Below, piece by piece: positions 34,682-43,720 of a stretch of DNA of 64,000 nucleotides. The position numbers were made by a program, and so were the translations under genes. This stretch comes from Prevotellaceae bacterium UBA4359 (GTDB lineage: Bacteria > Bacteroidota > Bacteroidia > Bacteroidales > Bacteroidaceae): assembly GCA_002393555.1 (NCBI GenBank), contig DGSP01000033.1, forward strand, positions 35,865 to 99,864, written 5' to 3'. Position 1 is the stretch's first letter, and the number at the start of each line of letters is the position of its first letter. The notes under the pieces were generated by a model that made no database searches, was not told where the DNA came from, and saw only the letters and a program-made list of their open reading frames with translations.

Positions 34682-35383
34682 ATGGCAAAAATGAATACAA
34701 ATGGCAACGCATATACCATTATATATGCAGCCGTAATGGTCGTTATCGTGGCTTTCCTTCTTGCTTTTGTGGCTTCAGCCCTGAAGCCTACTCAGGACGC
34801 CAACGTGGCCAAGGACAAGAAGAGCCAGATTCTCGCCGCGCTCAACATTCGCGACATTGAAGACGTGGAAGGCAAATATGCCGAAGTCATCAAGAAAGAT
34901 GCCATCTACGGTGCCGATGCATCGCAGGGCGTGAAGTCTGAAAACGGTGGCTTTGCTGTAGAAACCAAGAACATCACCCCCGACAACCGTCCGCTCTACA
35001 TTGCAGAAGTGGATGGTGAAACCAAGATGATTGTGCCCGTGAAAGGTGCAGGTCTTTGGGGAGGTCTCTGGGGTTACATCGCTGTCAATGCCGATGGTCA
35101 GACTGTTTATGGCACCTACTTCTCTCACGAGTCAGAGACTGCAGGCCTCGGTGCCCGCATTGCAGAGCAGTGGTTCCAAGACAGTTTCAAAGGCAAGAAA
35201 ATCTTTGCTGAAGGCAGCGACGAGGTGGCACTCAGCGTGATTAAGAAAGGAAAGGAAGGCACACTTTCGCCCGACAACTATGTGGACGGTGTGACAGGTG
35301 CGACCCTCACTTCCAATGGTGTTAACGACATGATTAAGAGTGGGCTTGAGCAATACAAGGACATTCTCTCAATCAACAAATAA
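34682..35383 (+). CDS. nqrC: Na+-translocating NADH:quinone reductase subunit C
   Basis: The 233-residue protein has one N-terminal membrane helix (about 12-34) and an FMN-binding domain. T210 at the end of VTGATLT is the likely site of covalent FMN attachment by ApbE (family motif SGATxT). It is 15 bp after nqrB and has a strong Shine-Dalgarno site. No apbE gene is visible in the window, so the flavin transferase must be encoded elsewhere. Confidence 0.96.
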   Translation: MAKMNTNGNAYTIIYAAVMVVIVAFLLAFVASALKPTQDANVAKDKKSQILAALNIRDIEDVEGKYAEVIKKDAIYGADASQGVKSENGGFAVETKNITPDNRPLYIAEVDGETKMIVPVKGAGLWGGLWGYIAVNADGQTVYGTYFSHESETAGLGARIAEQWFQDSFKGKKIFAEGSDEVALSVIKKGKEGTLSPDNYVDGVTGATLTSNGVNDMIKSGLEQYKDILSINK

Positions 35384-35395
35384 AAGGAGGACAAA
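35383..35395 (+). promoter_or_regulatory. Strong Shine-Dalgarno site before nqrD
   Basis: The same 13 bases as before nqrC, with GGAGG again 9 nt before the ATG at 35400. It fixes the nqrD start against the longer open frame from 35340. Confidence 0.7.
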
Positions 35396-35399
35396 GAAT

Positions 35400-36035
35400 A
35401 TGAGTTTATTTTCAAAAGAGAATGGCCAAGTCTTCACGGGTCCGCTCAACTTGAACAACCCAATCGCAGTTCAGGTCCTCGGCATTTGCTCGGCACTCGC
35501 TGTCACTTCTCAGTTGAAGCCAGCCATTGTGATGGGACTCTCTGTGACTGTCATCACAGCATTCTCAAACGTGATTATTTCCCTGATTCGCAAGACCATC
35601 CCCAACCGCATCCGCATCATCGTGCAGTTGGTCGTGGTGGCCGCACTCGTTACGATTGTGAGCAACATTCTCAAGGCATACGTCTATGATGTGAGTGTGC
35701 AACTGAGTGTCTATGTCGGTCTGATCATCACGAACTGTATCCTGATGGGCCGCCTCGAGGCATTCGCCATGCAGAACGGTCCTTGGGAGAGTTTCCTCGA
35801 TGGAATCGGCAATGGTCTCGGTTATGCCATCGTGCTTGTCATCGTTGGTTTCATCCGTGAAATCCTTGGTTTCGGCACTCTTTTCGGCTTCCAGATCATT
35901 CCCAACAGCGCTTACGTTGACAACGGTGGCCTCTATCTCAACAACGGCATGATGACCATGCCAGCAATGGCACTCATCATCGTGGCTTGTGTCATCTGGG
36001 CACATCGTGCGTACAATAAAGATTTAGAGTCATAA
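35400..36035 (+). CDS. nqrD: Na+-translocating NADH:quinone reductase subunit D
   Basis: A 211-residue protein with six membrane helices. The start MSLFSKENGQVFTGPLNLNN is set by the upstream GGAGG. Conserved features include NNPIAVQVLGICSALAVTSQ, which carries one of the cysteines of the intramembrane Fe-S centre shared with NqrE, and NCILMGRLEAFA. It pairs with NqrE as inverted homologous halves in the membrane. Confidence 0.95.
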   Translation: MSLFSKENGQVFTGPLNLNNPIAVQVLGICSALAVTSQLKPAIVMGLSVTVITAFSNVIISLIRKTIPNRIRIIVQLVVVAALVTIVSNILKAYVYDVSVQLSVYVGLIITNCILMGRLEAFAMQNGPWESFLDGIGNGLGYAIVLVIVGFIREILGFGTLFGFQIIPNSAYVDNGGLYLNNGMMTMPAMALIIVACVIWAHRAYNKDLES

Positions 36036-36068
36036 GTAACATACCTCAACAAATAAAAGAAAAGAATT

Positions 36069-36698
36069 ATGGAACATTTCATTAGTTTGTTCGTCCGCTC
36101 CATCTTTGTGGACAACATGATTTTCGCTTTCTTCTTGGGTATGTGCTCTTATCTCGCCGTATCTAAGACAGTGAAGACATCGTTCGGACTGGGTGTGGCA
36201 GTCACCTTCGTGCTACTCATCACCGTACCAGTCGATTACTTGCTCCAGACAAAGGTGCTCGCCGACGGTGCTTTGGCCGAAGGTGTTGACCTCACATTCC
36301 TGGCTTTCATCCTCTTCATTGCCGTCATCGCCGGTATGGTGCAGTTGGTTGAGATGATTGTGGAGCGTTTCTCCCCTTCCCTCTACGCCGCACTCGGTAT
36401 CTTCCTGCCGTTGATTGCTGTGAACTGCGCCATCATGGGTGCCAGCCTCTTCATGCAGCAGCGTATTCTGCTCGACCCCGCCACTTCCACTCAGGCCATT
36501 TCCGGTGTGGGCGACTGCATCGCCTATGCCCTGGGTTCTGGTATCGGTTGGACACTCGCCATCGTGGGTCTTGCTGCTATTCGTGAGAAAATGGCTTACT
36601 CTGATGTACCCAAGCCTCTTCAGGGTCTTGGCATCACCTTCATCACCGTAGGCTTGATGGCAATGGCGTTCATGTGTTTCTCTGGTCTCAAAATCTAA
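36069..36698 (+). CDS. nqrE: Na+-translocating NADH:quinone reductase subunit E
   Basis: A 209-residue, six-helix protein homologous to NqrD in opposite membrane topology. [20 protein letters not shown] near residue 16 includes the cysteine for the shared intramembrane iron centre, and [13 protein letters not shown] the second. It lies 33 bp after nqrD and 21 bp before nqrF. Length and motifs match NqrE rather than RnfA. Confidence 0.95.
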   Translation: MEHFISLFVRSIFVDNMIFAFFLGMCSYLAVSKTVKTSFGLGVAVTFVLLITVPVDYLLQTKVLADGALAEGVDLTFLAFILFIAVIAGMVQLVEMIVERFSPSLYAALGIFLPLIAVNCAIMGASLFMQQRILLDPATSTQAISGVGDCIAYALGSGIGWTLAIVGLAAIREKMAYSDVPKPLQGLGITFITVGLMAMAFMCFSGLKI

Positions 36699-36719
36699 AA
36701 AAGAAAGGACACAGCAATT

Positions 36720-38006
36720 ATGGATATGACATTTATATTATATAGTATAGGAGTGTTTTTGGTGATTGTGCTTGTGCTCGTCATCATCCTCCTCGTTGCT
36801 AAGAAGTACCTTTCTCCCAGCGGTAATGTCACCATTACCATCAACGGAAAGGATAAACTCGAAGTGGAACAAGGTTCAAGCCTGCTCTCCACCCTCGCAG
36901 CCCACGACGTCTATCTCCCTTCTGCCTGTGGCGGTAAGGGTTCTTGCGGACAGTGCAAGTGCCAAGTCGTGTCGGGTGGCGGTGAGATTCTCGACTCAGA
37001 GAAGGGTCACTTCACTCGCAAGCAGATTAAGGAAGGCTACCGTTTGGGTTGCCAGTGCAAGGTGAAGGGCGACCTCGCCATCAAGGTGCCAGATTCAGTG
37101 ATGGGCGTGAAGGAATGGGAGTGCACCGTGATTGGCAACCGCAACGTGGCCACCTTCATCAAGGAGTACAAAGTGGCTTTGCCTCCCGGCGAGCACATGG
37201 ACTTCGAGCCAGGTTCCTATGCACAAATCAAGATTCCTGCATTCTTCATCGACTACGACAAGGACATCGACAAGAGCCTCATTGGCGACACCTACCTTCC
37301 TGCATGGGAGAAGTTTGGACTCTTCCCACTCAAGTGTGTCAACGAGACTCCGACCATCCGTGCCTACTCCATGGCAAACTATCCCGACGAGGGCGACATC
37401 ATCACGCTCAACGTCCGCATTGCCACACCTCCGTTCAAGCCGAAGGACCAAGGCCCTGGCTTCATGGACGTGAACCCAGGTATCGCATCGTCTTACATCT
37501 TCTCACTGAAGCCAGGCGACAAGGTCATCATGTCAGGTCCTTACGGAGAGTTCCGTCCGCAGTACGGCACTGGCCGTGAGATGATATGGGTAGGCGGTGG
37601 TGCCGGTATGGCTCCGCTCCGTGCACAAATCATGCACATGCTCAAGGGCAACGGCATTGCTCCCGAAGACCGTCAGCGCGAGATGCACTACTTCTATGGC
37701 GCACGTGCGTTGGAGGAGATTCCTTTCCTCGACGACTTCCTCGCTCTCGACAAGGAGTTCCCCAACTTCCACTTCCACCTTGCCCTCGACCGCCCCGACC
37801 CCAAGGCCGATGCAGCAGGCGTTGCGTACACACCAGGATTTGTGGCACCAGTGATGGGCGACACCTATCTGAAACAGCACGAAGCCCCCGAAGACTGCGA
37901 ATACTACCTCTGCGGTCCTCCAATGATGGCCAAGACCGTGCTCGACTTGCTCCACTCTCTCGGTGTGGAAGACGATATGATTCGCTTCGACAACTTCGGT
38001 GGATAA
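36720..38006 (+). CDS. nqrF: Na+-translocating NADH:quinone reductase subunit F
   Basis: The 428-residue electron-entry subunit has an N-terminal membrane helix (3-27), a 2Fe-2S ferredoxin domain with C70, C76, C79 and C111, an FAD-binding barrel with RAYSMANYP and an NADH-binding domain with GGGAGMAPLRAQI. It accepts hydride from NADH and passes electrons into the complex. It is the last gene of the operon and is followed by a strong terminator. NqrF has no counterpart in Rnf complexes, so its presence confirms Na+-NQR. Confidence 0.97.
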   Translation: MDMTFILYSIGVFLVIVLVLVIILLVAKKYLSPSGNVTITINGKDKLEVEQGSSLLSTLAAHDVYLPSACGGKGSCGQCKCQVVSGGGEILDSEKGHFTRKQIKEGYRLGCQCKVKGDLAIKVPDSVMGVKEWECTVIGNRNVATFIKEYKVALPPGEHMDFEPGSYAQIKIPAFFIDYDKDIDKSLIGDTYLPAWEKFGLFPLKCVNETPTIRAYSMANYPDEGDIITLNVRIATPPFKPKDQGPGFMDVNPGIASSYIFSLKPGDKVIMSGPYGEFRPQYGTGREMIWVGGGAGMAPLRAQIMHMLKGNGIAPEDRQREMHYFYGARALEEIPFLDDFLALDKEFPNFHFHLALDRPDPKADAAGVAYTPGFVAPVMGDTYLKQHEAPEDCEYYLCGPPMMAKTVLDLLHSLGVEDDMIRFDNFGG

Positions 38007-38040
38007 GCAACGTTAAAAAAGAAAATTAGCAAAATAGACA

Positions 38041-38085
38041 AAAAAGCCTCGCCGACAATTTTCAGGTTGTCGGCGAGGCTTTTTT
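38041..38085 (+). terminator. Terminator of the nqr operon
   Basis: An 18-bp perfect stem (AAAAAGCCTCGCCGACAA, 38041-38058, against 38067-38084) followed by TT. Rich in G-C at its core; very strong. Confidence 0.92.
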
Positions 38086-38183
38086 GTGCAGTTGCGCCAC
38101 CCTGTCTGTTTAGGGGTTTCTCATTTCCACCATTCCACTCCCCCTCAACCTTTTCTTCCCTTTTCTCCCTACGGGCAACGACG

Positions 38184-38252
38184 TTGCATATTCAAATGGT
38201 ACGCCGTTCAATATACAATTTGTACGTCGTGCAAATTGCAATAGGTACGGCG
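38184..38252. repeat. 23-bp-periodic array, family A, copy 2
   Basis: Units start at 38184 (TTGCATATTCAAATGGTACG), 38207 (TTCAATATACAATTTGTACG) and 38230 (TGCAAATTGCAATAGGTACG). All three are direct, each ending in a TACGnCG-like tail. A degenerate fourth begins at 38253. Confidence 0.75.
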
Positions 38253-38527
38253 TTGCACTTTCATGCGACATTAAAAGCCATTTTCCCGACCAGTCCGTTT
38301 TCTCTGTATGCCTTCTTTCTCGCACGTATTTTACGGACTTTTGTTGCGGCAAGCGATGATGCCCATTTTGTCAATTTCTCTTTCAGCAGGAGGGCTTTTT
38401 CTACTGAAAAAGAGTGAAGGTTTGTCCTTTTTTACCCATTTTCACAAAATAATGAAAGGGAAAATTCTGTATGTGAATTTTTTTTCGTTAATTTGCGAGG
38501 AAATCTGTATTAACACCTAAAAAAGAC

Positions 38528-39118
38528 ATGGAAAATAAGATTCAAGAACTGACCGAGAAACTTCTGAAAGAGGGAGTGGAAAAAGGCAATGCTGAGGCCG
38601 AAAAAATCATTGCCGCCGCCAATGAAAAGGCTGCTCAGATTGTTGCCGAAGCCAAGGCGCAGGCCGAAGAGATTGAGGCTACAGCCAAGAAAAACACTCA
38701 GGGCATGGAAGAAAACATGAAGAGCGAGGTGAAGATGTATGCCGCTCAGGCCCTGAACGCACTGAAGAGCGAGATAGCCAACGTGGTGGGCGACAAGGTG
38801 GTGAAGGAGGCCACGGCTGACATCGTAGGCGACAAGGATTTCATGAACGAGTTTGTACTGAAGTTGGCTGAGAAGTGGGGCGCAGGCGAGGACATCGTCA
38901 TTTCGACATCGGATGCCAAGAGCCTGAAGGCACTCTTTGCGAAAAAGGCGAAGGCTCTGCTCGACAAGGGCGTGACGATTGAGGAGGTGAACGGGCAGAA
39001 GTCGCTGTTCACGATTCAGCCTGCAGACGGCTCTTATAAGGTGAATTTTGGTGAGACTGAGTTTGAGGAGTATTTCAAGAGTTTCTTGCGTCCTCAACTG
39101 GTAGAAATGATTTTCTAA
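38528..39118 (+). CDS. V/A-type ATPase subunit E
   Basis: The 196-residue protein is a long charged alpha helix (about 1-75, rich in A, E and K) followed by a small globular C-terminal domain, the plan of the peripheral-stalk subunit E. It connects the A3B3 head to the membrane subunit I. It is first in a seven-gene operon E, DUF2764, A, B, D, I, K, with the next gene 3 bp downstream. Identification rests on shape and gene order more than on single motifs. Confidence 0.85.
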   Translation: MENKIQELTEKLLKEGVEKGNAEAEKIIAAANEKAAQIVAEAKAQAEEIEATAKKNTQGMEENMKSEVKMYAAQALNALKSEIANVVGDKVVKEATADIVGDKDFMNEFVLKLAEKWGAGEDIVISTSDAKSLKALFAKKAKALLDKGVTIEEVNGQKSLFTIQPADGSYKVNFGETEFEEYFKSFLRPQLVEMIF

Positions 39119-39121
39119 ACT

Positions 39122-40012
39122 ATGGGAAATTACTATTGTTTAATGGCAGGTCTGCCTGACATCACGCTGGAGAACACAAAGCATGGTGTCAGCATTCCCG
39201 ACTTGCGGGAGGAACTGGATGAAGTCTTGTCGGATGCAGACAAGAAGGTAATCTTCTATTTCTTCCTGAAAAATGATTGCATGAATCTTGTCAAACTCTT
39301 GAAGAACCCTAATGCGGAGATTGACAATCATGGGAACCTGTCCATGGAACAGTATGTCGATTTGATGACTTCGGCGCGGGAGATGAACTTCAATGTTCAC
39401 CGCTACCCTGCTTTCATGAGTGAGTTTGCCAGAAACTATGCCTATAATAAGGATAAGGAGGGATATTTCCCCGAGGATGAGATGCTGTATAAGTTTTATC
39501 AGTACGCCATCAATACTTGTCCGAACAAGATGGTCCGTCAATGGTACAAACTCAATCTTGACATCACCAACATTCTGACAGCCTTTCTGGCAAGAAAGAA
39601 TGGCTGGAATGTGGCCAACTACATTCAGGGTGAGGACGAGGTGACGGAGATGATTCTCACGAATAACACGAAGGACTTCAATCTGACCGCAGAATATGAC
39701 TATGTGGCTGACTTGATGAAGATTGTGGAGTGTGAAGACCCCGTGGAAAAGGAGAAGAAGATGGATGCCTTCAAGTGGCTTTGGTTAGAAGATAAAACTT
39801 TCTTCAACATCTTCTCGATAGAGTCTGTCTTTGCCTATCTGTGCAAACTTGACATGTTGTTCCGTTGGGACAAACTCGATGTGGAAAAGGGACACGAAAC
39901 CTTCCGCCAGATTATAGAGAATCTGAGAGGTGAGGCACGTGTGCCGGCTGAATTTCAGGCAAAAGCCCCTCAAGTGAGGAATTTGACGGGTGCTAATCAA
40001 TCAGAATTATAA
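39122..40012 (+). CDS. DUF2764 protein in the V-ATPase operon (probable subunit C equivalent)
   Basis: The 296-residue protein begins MGNYYCLMAGLPDITLENTK, as in the DUF2764 family found in Bacteroidetes V-ATPase operons. It is predicted to be all-helical. It sits where other bacterial V-type operons carry subunit C, the socket that joins rotor and head, and no other C-like gene is present, so it probably fills that role. That is inference from position, predicted fold and size; there is no catalytic motif. Confidence 0.8.
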   Translation: MGNYYCLMAGLPDITLENTKHGVSIPDLREELDEVLSDADKKVIFYFFLKNDCMNLVKLLKNPNAEIDNHGNLSMEQYVDLMTSAREMNFNVHRYPAFMSEFARNYAYNKDKEGYFPEDEMLYKFYQYAINTCPNKMVRQWYKLNLDITNILTAFLARKNGWNVANYIQGEDEVTEMILTNNTKDFNLTAEYDYVADLMKIVECEDPVEKEKKMDAFKWLWLEDKTFFNIFSIESVFAYLCKLDMLFRWDKLDVEKGHETFRQIIENLRGEARVPAEFQAKAPQVRNLTGANQSEL

Positions 40013-40026
40013 AAAACAACGATACA

Positions 40027-41769
40027 ATGACAAAAGGAACTGTTAGTGGCGTGATTGCCAACATGGTGACGCTGGCGGTCGATGGTCCTGTGAAGCAGGG
40101 TGAAATCTGCTACATTGAGACAGGTGGCGATCGGCTGATGAGCGAGGTCATCAAAGTGGTGGGCAGTAACGTTTATGTTCAGGTGTTTGAATCAACACGT
40201 GGACTGAAGGTCGGCGCACCAGCCGAATTTACAGGACACATGCTTGAGGTGCAACTCGGTCCAGGCATGCTGTCGAAGAATTATGATGGTCTGCAGAATG
40301 ACCTCGACAAGATGGAAGGTGTCTTCCTGAAGCGAGGCCAATATACCGAGCCGCTCGATGCCGACCGCGAGTGGGACTTTGTGCCACTGGCCAAGGAAGG
40401 CGATGAGGTGGAAGGCTCTGCCTGGCTGGGCGAAGTGGAGGAGAACTCGCAGAAACTCAAAATCATGGCTCCTTTCCAGATGGAAGGAAAGGCCAAGGTG
40501 AAGAGCATCGCGAAGGCTGGCAAGTACAAGATTCATGATGTGATAGCCGTGCTGGTGAAAGAAGACGGCACCGAGTTGAAGGTGGATATGGTGCAGCACT
40601 GGCCTGTGAAGTTTGCCATGACCAACTATAAGGAGAAGCCACGTCCCTTCAAACTGCTGGAGACGGGTGTGCGCACCATCGACACGTTCAACCCCATCGT
40701 GGAGGGTGGAACAGGCTTCATTCCTGGCCCCTTCGGCACTGGTAAGACGGTGCTGCAGCATGCCATCTCAAAGCAGGCCGAAGCCGACATCGTAATCATC
40801 GCCGCCTGTGGCGAACGTGCCAACGAGGTGGTGGAAATCTTCACAGAGTTCCCCGAACTGGACGACCCTCACACAGGCCGCAAACTGATGGAGCGCACCA
40901 TCATCATTGCCAACACGTCGAACATGCCCGTGGCTGCTCGCGAGGCATCTGTCTATACGGCTATGACGATGGCTGAGTACTATCGCTCCATGGGACTGCG
41001 TGTGCTGTTGATGGCAGACTCGACCTCCCGTTGGGCACAGGCACTCCGTGAGATGTCGAACCGTATGGAGGAACTTCCTGGCCCTGATGCTTTCCCTATG
41101 GACTTGGGTGCCTTGATTAGTAACTTCTACGGTCGTGCCGGCTATGTGTATCTGAACAACGGCGAGGTGGGCAGCATCACCTTCATCGGAACCGTGTCGC
41201 CGGCAGGTGGTAACCTGAAAGAACCCGTGACGGAAAACACGAAGAAGGTGGCCCGTTGCTTCTACGGCCTCGAACAAGACCGTGCCGACAAAAAGCGTTA
41301 TCCGGCAGTGAACCCCATCGACTCTTACTCCAAGTATTTGGAATATCCAGAGTTTGCCGACTATGTGGCTAAAACCATCAACGACAAGTGGATTCCGAAG
41401 GTGCAGGCCCTAAAGACCCGCATGCAACGCGGTAAGGAGATTGCCGAGCAAATCAACATCCTGGGCGATGACGGTGTGCCGGTAGATTACCACGTAGTGT
41501 TCTGGAAGTCAGAGATTATCGACTTTGTGCTGCTGCAGCAAGATGCTTTCGACGAGGTGGATGCCGTGACCTCCATCGAGCGTCAGGAGGCCATTCTCGA
41601 CCTTGTGACCGAGATTTGCGAAACCGACTTTGAGTTCGAACACTTTGAAGAGTGTGTCGATTACTTCCGCAAACTCATCAATCTCTGCAAGCAGATGAAC
41701 TACTCACAGTTCAAGAGCGAACAGTATAACAACTTTGTTTCACAAATCAAGGCAATGCTTGCCGCATAA
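40027..41769 (+). CDS. atpA: V/A-type ATPase catalytic subunit A
   Basis: The 580-residue catalytic subunit has an N-terminal beta-barrel, the bulge insertion of V-type A subunits (about 110-190), Walker A GPFGTGKTVLQHA (about 238), the catalytic glutamate in CGERANEV, and Walker B VLLMADSTSRWAQALREMS. It binds and hydrolyses or makes ATP at the A-B interface. Length is typical. Co-transcribed with the DUF2764 gene 14 bp upstream and subunit B 10 bp downstream. Confidence 0.97.
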   Translation: MTKGTVSGVIANMVTLAVDGPVKQGEICYIETGGDRLMSEVIKVVGSNVYVQVFESTRGLKVGAPAEFTGHMLEVQLGPGMLSKNYDGLQNDLDKMEGVFLKRGQYTEPLDADREWDFVPLAKEGDEVEGSAWLGEVEENSQKLKIMAPFQMEGKAKVKSIAKAGKYKIHDVIAVLVKEDGTELKVDMVQHWPVKFAMTNYKEKPRPFKLLETGVRTIDTFNPIVEGGTGFIPGPFGTGKTVLQHAISKQAEADIVIIAACGERANEVVEIFTEFPELDDPHTGRKLMERTIIIANTSNMPVAAREASVYTAMTMAEYYRSMGLRVLLMADSTSRWAQALREMSNRMEELPGPDAFPMDLGALISNFYGRAGYVYLNNGEVGSITFIGTVSPAGGNLKEPVTENTKKVARCFYGLEQDRADKKRYPAVNPIDSYSKYLEYPEFADYVAKTINDKWIPKVQALKTRMQRGKEIAEQINILGDDGVPVDYHVVFWKSEIIDFVLLQQDAFDEVDAVTSIERQEAILDLVTEICETDFEFEHFEECVDYFRKLINLCKQMNYSQFKSEQYNNFVSQIKAMLAA

Positions 41770-41779
41770 AGAAAGATTT

Positions 41780-43102
41780 ATGGCTACGGCTTTTCAGAAA
41801 ATATATACAAAGATTGGCCAGATTACGAAGGCCACAGTCTCCCTCAAAGCAAAGGGAGTGGGATATGATGAACTTGCTACCATCAACGGCAAGTTGGCTC
41901 AGGTTGTGAAAATTGCAGGAGACGACGTTACCTTGCAGGTGTTTGAAGGTACGGGCGGTATTCCAACCAATGCGGAAGTAGTATTCCTTGGCAAGGCTCC
42001 TACGCTGAAAGTGAGTGAGCAGTTGGCTGGCCGCTTCTTCAATGCCTACGGAAATCCTATCGATGGAGGTCCTGCCATCGAAGGCAAGGAAGTGGAAATT
42101 GGAGGCCCCTCGGTGAACCCAGTGCGCCGTAAACAACCATCGGAACTGATTGCCACAGGCATTGCAGGTATTGACCTGAACAACACGCTGGTGTCGGGTC
42201 AGAAGATTCCGTTCTTCGCTGACCCCGACCAACCCTTCAACGAGGTGATGGCGCTTGTTGCTCTGCGTGCAAAAGTGGATAAGATTATCCTCGGAGGCAT
42301 GGGTATGACCAACGATGACTACTATTTCTTCAAGAACACCTTCTCGAATGCAGGCGCACTCGACCGAATCATCGCTTTCATGAACACGACCGAAGACCCT
42401 GCGGTTGAGAGACTTCTGGTGCCAGACATGGCACTGACCGCTGCCGAGTATTTCGCCGTGGAGAAACACGAGACGGTGCTGGTGCTGCTGACGGACATGA
42501 CCTCCTACGCCGACTCACTGTCTATCGTGTCGAACCGTATGGATCAGATTCCATCGAAGGACTCCATGCCAGGTTCGCTCTATTCTGACTTGGCAAAGAT
42601 TTATGAGAAGGCCGTACAGTTCCCCGAGAGTGCGGGCGGCGGTTCCATCACCATCATTGCCGTGACCACACTTTCGGGTGGTGATATCACCCATGCTGTG
42701 CCAGACAACACAGGCTACATCACTGAAGGCCAACTCTATCTGCGCCGCGACTCCGACATCGGCAAGGTCATCGTGGACCCATTCCGTTCGCTGTCTCGTC
42801 TGAAGCAACTCGTAGCAGGAAAGAAGACCCGCAAAGACCACTCACAGGTAATGAACGCAGCCATACGCCTCTACTCCGATGCGGCCAATGCCAAAACGAA
42901 GATGGAGAACGGCTTCGACCTGACCGACTACGACAACCGTTGCCTCGACTTTGCCAAAGAGTATGCAAGCAAACTTCTGGCTATTGATGTCAACCTCGAC
43001 ACGACTGAAATGCTGGATGTTACGTGGTCGCTCTTCAAGAAGTACTTCAAACTCGAAGAAGTCAACATCAAGAAAGAATTTACAGATATCTATTGGAAAT
43101 AA
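41780..43102 (+). CDS. atpB: V/A-type ATPase subunit B
   Basis: The 440-residue regulatory subunit starts MATAFQKIYTKIGQI; an in-frame upstream ATG at 41735 lies within the A gene and is not used. Like other B subunits it lacks a full Walker A and has the conserved SGQKIPFFADPDQPFNE segment and VLLTDMTSYADSLSIVSNRM. It forms the alternating hexamer with A. Confidence 0.96.
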   Translation: MATAFQKIYTKIGQITKATVSLKAKGVGYDELATINGKLAQVVKIAGDDVTLQVFEGTGGIPTNAEVVFLGKAPTLKVSEQLAGRFFNAYGNPIDGGPAIEGKEVEIGGPSVNPVRRKQPSELIATGIAGIDLNNTLVSGQKIPFFADPDQPFNEVMALVALRAKVDKIILGGMGMTNDDYYFFKNTFSNAGALDRIIAFMNTTEDPAVERLLVPDMALTAAEYFAVEKHETVLVLLTDMTSYADSLSIVSNRMDQIPSKDSMPGSLYSDLAKIYEKAVQFPESAGGGSITIIAVTTLSGGDITHAVPDNTGYITEGQLYLRRDSDIGKVIVDPFRSLSRLKQLVAGKKTRKDHSQVMNAAIRLYSDAANAKTKMENGFDLTDYDNRCLDFAKEYASKLLAIDVNLDTTEMLDVTWSLFKKYFKLEEVNIKKEFTDIYWK

Positions 43103-43105
43103 TCT

Positions 43106-43720
43106 ATGGCGATTAAGTTTCAATATAACAAGACATCGCTTCAGCAGATTGAGAAGAACCTCAAGATGCGCCAGCGCACCTTGCCCATCATCAAGAACAA
43201 GGAGACCGCGCTGCGCCTGGAGGTGAAGAAGAGCAAGGCAGAAGCGGAAGCCTTGGAGCAGAAACTGCAGAGTCAGATTGGCGGCTACGAGTCGATGTAT
43301 GCCCTGTGGGGCGAGTTCGACACGTCGCTGGTTAGCCTGAAAGACGTGCAACTCGATGTGAAGAAAGTGGCAGGTGTCCGTGTACCCGTGTTGCTCAACA
43401 TCGAGTTGGACGTGAAGCCCTTCGGACTATTCTCTGCCCCGAAGTGGTACTTCGATGGCATCAATCTCTTGCAGGGACTTGCCAAGACAGCCGTAGAACG
43501 CGAGTTCGTGCTTGCCAAACTCGGTCTGCTCGACCATGCGCGTCGCAAGACCACACAGAAAGTCAACCTCTTTGAGAAGGTGCAGATACCGGGCTTCCAA
43601 GAGGCGATACGCAAGATTAAGCGATTCATGGAAGACGAGGAGAACCTCTCCAAGTCTTCACAAAAGATTCTCAAGTCTCTGCAGGAGGCGAGAGCACGAA
43701 AGGAGGAAGAAAGCCTATGA
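43106..43720 (+). CDS. atpD: V/A-type ATPase subunit D
   Basis: The 204-residue protein is mostly two long antiparallel helices (1-70 and 130-204) forming the central shaft, with a short middle domain. The opening KFQYNKTSLQQIEKNLKMRQ and the pattern of alternating hydrophobics fit NtpD-type subunits. Its stop overlaps the start of subunit I by 4 bp. No separate subunit F gene, the usual partner of D, is seen in the operon. Confidence 0.92.
   Translation: MAIKFQYNKTSLQQIEKNLKMRQRTLPIIKNKETALRLEVKKSKAEAEALEQKLQSQIGGYESMYALWGEFDTSLVSLKDVQLDVKKVAGVRVPVLLNIELDVKPFGLFSAPKWYFDGINLLQGLAKTAVEREFVLAKLGLLDHARRKTTQKVNLFEKVQIPGFQEAIRKIKRFMEDEENLSKSSQKILKSLQEARARKEEESL

Larger units (their letters stand above)
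38007..38527. other. Intergenic region between nqrF and the V-ATPase operon
   Basis: Holds the nqr terminator, the family A array (38184-38252) and, at 38488-38495, TTAATTTG, a one-mismatch −7 box for the V-ATPase operon. Short frames over the array are not credible genes. Confidence 0.5.

Noticed and set aside
32141..38006. Rnf complex
   Set aside because: NqrA and NqrF are clearly present and nqrB has the long soluble N-terminus, so the operon is Na+-NQR.
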